Assembly: GCA_035524275.1 (NCBI GenBank) | Contig: DATKPC010000087.1 | Location: 1-31,293, forward strand | Source: DATKPC01 sp035524275 | GTDB taxonomy: Bacteria > Pseudomonadota > Gammaproteobacteria > Burkholderiales > Burkholderiaceae_F | Direction of reading: 5' to 3' | Length of the DNA stretch: 31,293 nucleotides | In this document: piece after piece, positions 1 through 5,626 of the stretch | Layout of the letters: each line of letters opens with the position of its first letter | How positions within the stretch are numbered: the first letter of the stretch is position 1 | The notes under the pieces: generated by a model | Told to the model about the DNA's origin: nothing | The model's input: the letters and a program-made list of their open reading frames with translations, nothing else | The model's database searches: none | Translations under genes and position numbers: made by a program

Positions 1-82
1 CGTCGCAAATTGAGACGGCGCCCGCACGGCTGACTCCGGATCGCCCCTCGCCCGCGAAGCGGGAGAGGGGTGGGGGAGAGGG
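1..82 (+). repeat. Partial copy of the ~130-bp inverted-repeat element
   Basis: The window opens inside this element. Positions 1-13 are a diverged copy of the core word CGTCGTCGAGAATTGA, and the right arm (about 41-82) reads CCCCTCGCCCGCGAAGCGGG and then GAGAGGGGTGGGGGAGAGG. The same layout occurs complete at 2120-2248, 5413-5542 and 17914-18044. The left arm is missing because of the window edge. The copy ends about 48 bp before the start of the MFS gene. Confidence 0.85.
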
Positions 83-116
83 CCGCCCGCCAGGCCGCCC
101 GACGCCACCGTCCCTC

Positions 117-122
117 TAGAAT
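117..122 (+). promoter_or_regulatory. Possible -10 element (TAGAAT) of the MFS gene
   Basis: TAGAAT ends 8 bases before the ATG at 130. If used, transcription would start at or next to the start codon, giving a leaderless mRNA. This fits the absence of a Shine-Dalgarno sequence. No convincing -35 hexamer is visible. The same hexamer precedes several other genes in this window. Confidence 0.35.
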
Positions 123-129
123 CCGCCGG

Positions 130-1320
130 ATGAACGCCCCCTCCCGCGCCACCGGCCTGCTGCTCAACCTCGGGCACGCGCTCGACCACATGTTCCTGCT
201 GATCTTCGCCGCCGCGGTCGGCAGCATCGCGGCGGAGTTCGGCATCGCGCGCTGGGAGGACCTGATGCCGTACGGCAGCGGTGCCTTCCTGATGTTCGGC
301 CTGGGATCGCTTCCGGCCGGGCGCCTCGGCGATCTGTGGGGACGGCGGCCGATGATGCTCGTGTTCTATTTCGGGATGGGCCTGTCTGCGATGCTCGTCG
401 CGCTCTCGCGCGGCCCGTGGACGCTGGGCATCGCGCTCGGGCTGTTGGGGACCTTCGCGTCGATCTACCACCCGGTCGGCATACCGATGCTGGTGCAGGG
501 CGCGCAGCGCCCGGGCCGGACGATCGGCGTCAATGGGCTTGCCGGCAACCTCGGCGTTGCCGTCGCCGCGCTGCTGACGGGGCTGCTGATCGAACTGGCC
601 GGCTGGCGACTGGCCTTCGTCGTTCCGGGGGTTGCGGCGCTCGTCGCGGGTATCGCGTTCGCGCGGATCGCGCCGCGCGAGACGCCGCCCTCGGCGCGCG
701 CCGCGCGCCCCGGAGCGGTCGCGCTGACGCGCCCGCAGGCCGCGCGGATCTTCCTCGTGATGACGGCCACGTCGGTGACGGCGAACCTGCTCTTCAACTT
801 CTCGACCAACGGCAACGCGCAACTGCTCGCGGAGCGGATGGCCGGTGTCGTCCACGACCCGGCATTGCTCGGGCTGCTGCTGGGCGCCGTCTACGCCGTC
901 GCGTCGATCGCCCAGGTCGTCGTCGGCGTGCTCCTCGACCGCGTGCCGCTGAAGCGCCTGTATTTCGCGGTCGTCGCGCTGCAGGTCCCGCTGTTCCTGC
1001 TCGCGGTGCATGCGCAGGGCTGGTGGCTGCTCGGGCTGCAGTTCGGGTTCATGGTGTTCATCTTCGGCGCGATCCCGTTCATCGACGCGACGATCGTCCG
1101 CTTCGTCGACGATCGCCTGCGTTCGCGCGTGGCCGGGATGCGCCTGACGGTGTCGCTGGGCCTCAGCGCGGCAGCGGTCTGGGCGTTGGGGCCAGTCGTC
1201 AAGGCCGGCGGCTTCACGACGCTGCTGATGTTGATGGCCGCGATATCGGTCGCCACGATCTTCGCGATCAGCGCCTTGCCCGGAGAACCGGTGGCGCGCA
1301 CGCGGGCGCTGGCCGCCTGA
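130..1320 (+). CDS. MFS transporter (major facilitator superfamily)
   Basis: Predicted 396-residue inner-membrane transporter with about 12 hydrophobic segments, the usual MFS size. The loop after the second helix carries the superfamily motif A (AGRLGDLWGRRP, residues about 63-74). A YHPVG segment in helix 4 recalls the fosmidomycin-resistance (Fsr)-like branch, but substrate and direction of transport cannot be read from sequence. A longer open frame exists from 70, but its extra N-terminus is translated repeat. The ATG at 130 begins MNAPSRATGLLLNLGHALDH, a normal start for helix 1. There is no clear ribosome binding site, and TAGAAT lies 8 bases upstream, so the message may be leaderless. 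The gene is followed by a structured RNA and terminator and faces the DUF2127 gene. Confidence 0.85.
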   Translation: MNAPSRATGLLLNLGHALDHMFLLIFAAAVGSIAAEFGIARWEDLMPYGSGAFLMFGLGSLPAGRLGDLWGRRPMMLVFYFGMGLSAMLVALSRGPWTLGIALGLLGTFASIYHPVGIPMLVQGAQRPGRTIGVNGLAGNLGVAVAALLTGLLIELAGWRLAFVVPGVAALVAGIAFARIAPRETPPSARAARPGAVALTRPQAARIFLVMTATSVTANLLFNFSTNGNAQLLAERMAGVVHDPALLGLLLGAVYAVASIAQVVVGVLLDRVPLKRLYFAVVALQVPLFLLAVHAQGWWLLGLQFGFMVFIFGAIPFIDATIVRFVDDRLRSRVAGMRLTVSLGLSAAAVWALGPVVKAGGFTTLLMLMAAISVATIFAISALPGEPVARTRALAA

Positions 1321-1410
1321 GGCCCGCGGTCAGGGTCCCGCGGCGCCGATACCCTCCGGGTCCTGGCGTTGTCGAATTTTCCGTTGCCACGATTACCGGA
1401 TTCAGGCACG

Positions 1411-1531
1411 ATATTTGCAAAGTTTTGCATATGTCCGCGTTAGCGTCTCCGGAGTTTGGGGCTGTCCGACGAAACAGCCGTGCACCTCTCCGGATCTCGA
1501 GGATCGTCGCCACGGCGATCCTCTTTTTTTT
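1411..1531 (+). ncRNA. Candidate structured small RNA ending in an intrinsic terminator
   Basis: Between the convergent MFS and DUF2127 genes lies a stretch that is AT-richer than its surroundings and then folds well on the + strand. The outer stem is TCCGGAG (1448-1454) with CTCCGGA (1488-1494). It encloses stem GGCTGT (1460-1465) with ACAGCC (1474-1479) and loop CCGACGAA. A strong terminator follows at 1499-1531. Upstream is a perfect dyad, TGCAAA-GT-TTTGCA (1416-1429), that could be an operator. The T-tract exists only on the + strand. It could simply be the 3' end of the MFS transcript, but nested hairpins before the terminator suggest an RNA with its own function. The 5' end and promoter are not defined. 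Confidence 0.45.
1499..1531 (+). terminator. Rho-independent terminator
   Basis: GAGGATCG (1499-1506) pairs with CGATCCTC (1516-1523). A T-G and a C-G pair extend the stem inside, leaving loop GCCAC. Eight T residues follow at 1524-1531. On the opposite strand the hairpin is not followed by T, so it serves + strand transcription from the MFS side. Confidence 0.9.
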
Positions 1532-1554
1532 GCGGAGGCGCCGCCGCGGGAGCG

Positions 1555-2055
1555 CTACGGCGCGTCCCGATCGTCGCGCCAGAGCTGGAACGCCAGGAAC
1601 GCGACGACCGCGACATTGAAGAGCAGGACGCCGGCGCTCAGCGCCGTGGGCCGGTGCAGCAGGTGACGCACCTCGAACGGCACGTAAAGAGCCCCCGACA
1701 ACGCGCCGAGCCACTCGCCCCAGCGCCGCTGGTGCCACAAGCCATGCGCCTCGGCGAGCCGGATCGCGACGTAGCCGCTGGCCAGCAGGACCAGCTGGCG
1801 CACATTGGCGTTGGCGAGCACATCGGCATAGCGCACCAGGATCGCCGGATAGTGCGCACCGGGATCGAGCCCGAAGTGGCTGATGAGGTCGACCGCGATG
1901 CGATGCAGGTCGTGATGCAGCAGGCTCAGGAATCCGAGGCTGGCGGCCAACGCGCCGATGCCCTTGGCGGCTTCGAAGATCGCGATCGTGCGCAAGGCGC
2001 GGCGACGGGCGATCGGATGGGCTGTGTGCGGGCGTGCAGGTCGGTCGGCGGTCAT
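1555..2055 (-). CDS. DUF2127 family membrane protein
   Basis: Predicted 166-residue small integral membrane protein of the DUF2127 family, function unknown. After a short basic N-terminus (HPIARRRALRTIAIFEAAKG) come about four hydrophobic segments, with the conserved-looking stretch LAEAHGLWHQRRWGEWLGAL in the middle and a charged C-terminal tail. The frame stays open upstream to 2184, but that extension is the translated repeat element. The ATG at 2055 has GAGGA about 8 bases upstream and is the better start. It converges with the MFS gene, and the repeat copy at 2120-2248 separates it from the DCC/LMF gene on the same strand. The family call rests on recognised sequence character. Confidence 0.8.
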   Translation of the reverse strand: MTADRPARPHTAHPIARRRALRTIAIFEAAKGIGALAASLGFLSLLHHDLHRIAVDLISHFGLDPGAHYPAILVRYADVLANANVRQLVLLASGYVAIRLAEAHGLWHQRRWGEWLGALSGALYVPFEVRHLLHRPTALSAGVLLFNVAVVAFLAFQLWRDDRDAP

Positions 2056-2119
2056 CGTGTCCTCGGGACGAATTGTCCCATGGGCGATGGGCGGTCCCGG
2101 GCGAGGTGGCCTGCGTCGG

Positions 2120-2248
2120 CCCTCTCCCCCTCCCCTCTCCCGCTTCGCGGGCGAGGGGCGATCCGGCGTCAGCCGGTTGGACATCGCTTCAATTCTCGAC
2201 GACGGATCACCCCTCGCCCGCGAAGCGGGAGAGGGGAGGGGGAGAGGG
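2120..2248 (-). repeat. ~130-bp long-inverted-repeat element, complete copy
   Basis: The two arms are near-perfect inverted repeats of about 40 bp: CCCTCTCCCCCTCCCCTCTC with CGCTTCGCGGGCGAGGGG on the left, and their complements on the right. They flank a unique core. The core word reads TCAATTCTCGACGACG on the + strand (2189-2204), so this copy is inverted relative to those at 5413 and 17914. It lies between two minus-strand genes, and its core points the same way as they do. No transposase is present. Confidence 0.9.
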
Positions 2249-2280
2249 AGCGGGCAAGGGAGCGGGCCGCGCCACCCGCC

Positions 2281-4101
2281 TCAGCGCGGCGGCGGCCGAT
2301 CCATCACCCCCAGCGTGACTTCCGGAAAGTAGATCCCGACCTGCGTCCGCTCCCACCACGCGCCCGTCGCGGCGCGCGTGGCCGGGTCCGCGAAGCGATA
2401 GTCGTACAGCTGCGCGCGGACATACTTCGGCGGCGCATTCGCGAACGGATTGTCACCCAGCAGGTCGAGCACCGCCGGGCGCCCCTCGAGTAGCGCCAGC
2501 ATCAGGTTCGCGAACCACGGATTCTCGCGGCTGCCGCCGAGCGCCGCGAACCACAACTGCCAGTCGAGCCGCGGTTGGTGCGGAATGTTCCAGCACGGTG
2601 CGCGCGCGACGGGTCCGGGCTGGTAGCGGAAGGCATACGCACGCCAGGTCCGCCCGTCGCGGGAACCTTCGATCACGATCTGCGGCCGTTCGGTCGTCAT
2701 GTTCGCGAAGAGCCCGTACGGATTGACGATCGCGTAGGGCGCCAGCGCACGGGCCGCGAGTCCGACCAGCGGCAGGCCGTCACCTTCGAAGTCTTCCCAC
2801 AGCCGATCGATGCCCAGCGAAACGACCACGACGGCCAGCGCCGCCGCGACCGCCGTGGCCGCGCGTCGCGGTCGCGGCGCCCGCTCGCCGACCCAGGCGA
2901 CGAGGCGTCGCGGCAGCGCGAATTGCAGCGCCGCATCGTCGAACAGGAAGACGCAGAGCAGCGCGGTGAGCAGGTTGAAGAAGTTGAAGTTTCCGGTGAG
3001 GATGATCAGCGCCTGGAAGGCCAGCGTCGCGGCGGCCGCGAGCATCCGCAGATGTCGAGGCAGGAAGACGAGAAACACGAGTCCGAGCTCGAGCACGAGC
3101 GCGAACGCGGTGCCCGCGGAGAGCACCGCATCCGGCAGCCGCGCGGCGAACCATGCCGGCGGCGCCGGCAGCGGCTGCGTCCAGAAGTGGTACTGGAGCG
3201 CCGTGAGGTTGCGCCAGGTCGGATCGCCGGACAGGACCTTCGCGACGCCCGCCATGAAAAGGTAGCGGAACGCGAGGAAGCGGAAGAGCCAGACGACGAT
3301 CCGCGAGCCGAACGGCAGGAAGATCGCCAGGAATCCGCTTTCGAGCAGCAACAGGTCCCACTGGAACGCGGTGAACTCCTGGCCGGCATGAAAGCACGAG
3401 AGATAGAGCACGTAGAGCAGCGGCAGCGCCACGCGCGTCGGCCAGCCGTTTCGCACGTCCAGGATCACGGCGGCGGCAAGCGCCACCCCGAGCGCGCAGA
3501 CGCCGACAAGCGCCAGGTCGCCGGCGTCGAGCCAGAAGAGCGTCGGCACGAGGCCGAAGGCGCCGGTGCCCCACTGCTGGTGCGCAGCCTGCAGGTAGGC
3601 GGCCAGCGGCAGCAGGCCATCGCGGCCGACGAGCCCGCGCACCTGGACGCCGAGCGACGCGAAGGCCGACAGATAGATCGCGCCGAACAGGCGCAGGAAC
3701 ACCCAGCGCACGAGGTCGTAATGCTCGGCCTGCGGGTTGCGCCCCCACAGCGCGCGCGTCGCCACGGCGAGCAGCCCGCGCCGGCGCGCGAAGAACGCAT
3801 AGCCGGCTTCGGCGGCTGTCGCGAAGCCCGGGACGTGCGCGTACAACCACCACCAGGCGCCACGTCCTGGCGCATGCCTCAGCACGCGGAACGTCGCGGC
3901 GGCGCCGCGGTAGCGCGTGCCATCGGCCTCCACCAGTTGAACCGCGCGCCGGCAGTCGTCGACCGGAATCGCCGGAAACTCGGCCGCGGCCTCCTGGTAG
4001 GGCCGAAAGATGATTGCGCCGCCCGTCAGTCCGCGCCAATAGTCGACCCAACTGCGGCAGATCGCGCAGTCGCCGTCGTAAAGCAGCGTGGCGGTTTCCA
4101 T
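2281..4101 (-). CDS. DCC-type thiol-disulfide domain fused to lipase maturation factor-like membrane protein
   Basis: Predicted 606-residue two-part protein. Residues 1 to about 115 form a DCC (DUF393) thioredoxin-like domain, with the name-giving motif YDGDCAIC at 8-15 and a CxxC pair at Cys12/Cys15. From about 125 on it is a polytopic membrane protein of the lipase maturation factor (LMF1) family: ESGFLAIFLPF (254-264), GDPTWRNLTALQYHFWTQPL (292-311), a GNFNFFNLLTALLC helix, and a large C-terminal soluble region with WNIPHQPRLDWQLWFAALGG. LMF1 in animals helps lipases fold in the ER. Bacterial relatives are uncharacterised, and the fused redox domain suggests thiol chemistry, which is inference. 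The start codon at 4101 has no clear ribosome binding site. The stop lies just beyond the repeat at 2120-2248. Confidence 0.85.
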   Translation of the reverse strand: METATLLYDGDCAICRSWVDYWRGLTGGAIIFRPYQEAAAEFPAIPVDDCRRAVQLVEADGTRYRGAAATFRVLRHAPGRGAWWWLYAHVPGFATAAEAGYAFFARRRGLLAVATRALWGRNPQAEHYDLVRWVFLRLFGAIYLSAFASLGVQVRGLVGRDGLLPLAAYLQAAHQQWGTGAFGLVPTLFWLDAGDLALVGVCALGVALAAAVILDVRNGWPTRVALPLLYVLYLSCFHAGQEFTAFQWDLLLLESGFLAIFLPFGSRIVVWLFRFLAFRYLFMAGVAKVLSGDPTWRNLTALQYHFWTQPLPAPPAWFAARLPDAVLSAGTAFALVLELGLVFLVFLPRHLRMLAAAATLAFQALIILTGNFNFFNLLTALLCVFLFDDAALQFALPRRLVAWVGERAPRPRRAATAVAAALAVVVVSLGIDRLWEDFEGDGLPLVGLAARALAPYAIVNPYGLFANMTTERPQIVIEGSRDGRTWRAYAFRYQPGPVARAPCWNIPHQPRLDWQLWFAALGGSRENPWFANLMLALLEGRPAVLDLLGDNPFANAPPKYVRAQLYDYRFADPATRAATGAWWERTQVGIYFPEVTLGVMDRPPPR

Positions 4102-4334
4102 CAGTTATTCGGATGAAGTCCCACTCTAGCCCCTGGAGTGCAGGGCATCTTGATCAAAATTGAAATGCCATGCCGTATGCCGGAAGGGGTGGCGAGGGCG
4201 CTTTCCCACCCGGACGAGGGGGAGTGGCCCGGGCCGTGGAAAAAGCAACGGTTATCCCGCCATGCAGCAGTGCGTATCCGGCCAATCCGCGGCAGAATCC
4301 GGCGCGTCGAGTTACTGCGTGTCCAATCCACGTC
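4102..4334. other. Divergent intergenic region
   Basis: 233 bp separate two divergently transcribed genes. It contains a short AT-rich patch (about 4150-4166, TTGATCAAAATTGAAA) that could hold promoter elements, but I found no -35/-10 pair with acceptable spacing on either strand. The frame of the downstream gene is open from 4170, but this stretch shows no recognisable protein sequence. Confidence 0.5.
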
Positions 4335-4820
4335 ATGCGCCTTCACCGACAAGGTTCGCGCGCCCCGGGTGACCCCAGCCTTCGCCCGACGGATCTCCTT
4401 GCCCGGCTGACCGGCGAGACGAAGACGTCGATCCAGGTCCAGATCCTGGTCGAGCCGCTCGTCGTCCTCTGCTGGCTGCTCGCGATGATCGGGTGGTTCG
4501 GGCAACTGTCCAATCCGCGCGCGATCCTTGCGGCCGTCTTCGCGTTCACGCTGGTTTATCCGGGCGCGGCGCGCTTCGATGAACCGCTGCCCGCCGTCCT
4601 CAAGTCGAACGCGTGGACGGCGTCCTCGGTGATCGTTGGCACGTCGCTGCTGATCTACTGCAGCGAATGGCGTGGCATCGGTCCGCGCGGCGCACTGTTC
4701 GCCTGGTACGGCGTGCTGCCGGTCGTGCTGCTCGCGGCGCACGCGGCCGCGCGCATCGTGTTGCGGCGGCGGGGCACGCACGACGCCGTTTCCGCACCCT
4801 CGCCACGGAGTCCCGCATGA
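4335..4820 (+). CDS. Short membrane protein resembling the N-terminal half of a polyprenyl glycosylphosphotransferase
   Basis: Predicted 161 residues with about four hydrophobic segments. From residue about 25 the order of segments (VEPLVVLCWLLAMIGWF, AILAAVFAFTLVYPG, SNAWTASSVIVGTSLLIY, GVLPVVLLAAHAAARIVLRR) resembles the membrane region of WcaJ-type undecaprenyl-phosphate sugar transferases. The nucleotide-binding and catalytic parts that should follow are absent, and the protein ends in a Ser/Pro tail. It may be a truncated remnant, or a short protein retained for a membrane role. Its TGA overlaps the next ATG (ATGA at 4817-4820), so the two genes are probably translated together. The start at 4335 is chosen over an in-frame ATG at 4170 because the sequence before it looks non-coding. 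The family link is tentative. Confidence 0.55.
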   Translation: MRLHRQGSRAPGDPSLRPTDLLARLTGETKTSIQVQILVEPLVVLCWLLAMIGWFGQLSNPRAILAAVFAFTLVYPGAARFDEPLPAVLKSNAWTASSVIVGTSLLIYCSEWRGIGPRGALFAWYGVLPVVLLAAHAAARIVLRRRGTHDAVSAPSPRSPA

Positions 4821-5401
4821 CCCGGAAAGCCGTGATCGCGGCGACGCTCGTCGGCGCGTCGTTCGTGCCGCTGGCCCATGCCGACACCGTGAAGGCCGGC
4901 CTGTGGGAAATGACGATCACGAAGCAGGTGCACGACGGGCGCGACATGACCGCGACGATGGCTGCGGCACAGGAAAGGATGCGCGCGGCGATGGCCAGCA
5001 TGTCGCCGGAGCAACGCAAGATGATGGAGTCGATGGTCGGCAGCAAGGGTGCCGCGAACCCGGGCGGTGGTTCGGCGACGCGCATCTGCATCAGCCCGGC
5101 GATGGCGGCACGCAACGAGCCGATGGCCGATCCGCAGGGGCGCTGCCCGCCGGCGAACATCAGTCGCAGCGGCAACACGATGTCGTTCGAATTCAGTTGT
5201 ACCCGCGAGGGCGTCACGACGACCGGCAAGGGAACCAATACGATCACCGGCGACACGGCGAATACGCACCTCGACATGACGTCGACCGACGCGCGCGGCA
5301 CGCACACGACGCAGATGGAAACGACGATGAAGTACCTCGGTTCCGACTGCCAGGGCGTGACGCCGCTCGACGAACTCGTCAAGGGCGCGCAGGCGAAGTA
5401 G
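4817..5401 (+). CDS. Periplasmic DUF3617 family protein
   Basis: Predicted 194 residues with a clear Sec signal peptide (MTRKAVIAATLVGASFVPLA, cleavage near HADT). The mature part begins VKAGLWEMTITKQ, the typical opening of DUF3617 proteins, and contains a Met-rich stretch (MAAAQERMRAAMASM). Four cysteines lie in TRICISP, GRCPP, EFSCTR and GSDCQG, which could form two disulfides in the periplasm. Function is unknown for the family. The ATG overlaps the stop of the upstream membrane gene, and GGAG lies about 7 bases before it, inside that gene. The repeat element begins 12 bp after the stop. Confidence 0.8.
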   Translation: MTRKAVIAATLVGASFVPLAHADTVKAGLWEMTITKQVHDGRDMTATMAAAQERMRAAMASMSPEQRKMMESMVGSKGAANPGGGSATRICISPAMAARNEPMADPQGRCPPANISRSGNTMSFEFSCTREGVTTTGKGTNTITGDTANTHLDMTSTDARGTHTTQMETTMKYLGSDCQGVTPLDELVKGAQAK

Positions 5402-5412
5402 GCGCGCGCCGG

Positions 5413-5542
5413 CCCTCTCCCCCGCCCCTCTCCCGCTGGCGCGGGCGAGGGGTGATCCGTCGTCGAGAATTGAAACGATGTCCCACCGGCTGACGCCGGC
5501 TCGCCCCTCGCCCGCGACGCGGGAGAGGGGTGGGGGAGAGGG
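5413..5542 (+). repeat. ~130-bp long-inverted-repeat element, complete copy
   Basis: The arms of about 42 bp at the two ends are inverted copies of each other. The core contains CGTCGTCGAGAATTGA at 5458-5473, in the same orientation as the genes on both sides. The element ends 29 bp before the sigma-54 promoter of glgP, in the space where an activator site would normally lie. Confidence 0.9.
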
Positions 5543-5571
5543 CCGCCGCGCGACCCACCGCGTCGCGCGGA

Positions 5572-5587
5572 TGGCACAAAGCTTGCA
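5572..5587 (+). promoter_or_regulatory. Sigma-54 (RpoN) -24/-12 promoter of glgP
   Basis: TGGCACAAAGCTTGCA matches the RpoN consensus TGGCAC-N5-TTGCW exactly, with GG (5573-5574) and GC (5585-5586) separated by 10 bases. The predicted start of transcription is near 5598, which gives a leader of about 30 nt containing AGGAG before the ATG at 5627. RpoN promoters need an enhancer-binding activator. I did not recognise its site upstream, where the repeat element lies. Confidence 0.85.
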
Positions 5588-5626
5588 CCGATGGCGCTCG
5601 ACCCGGGCTTTCCAGGAGAGCGCCCC

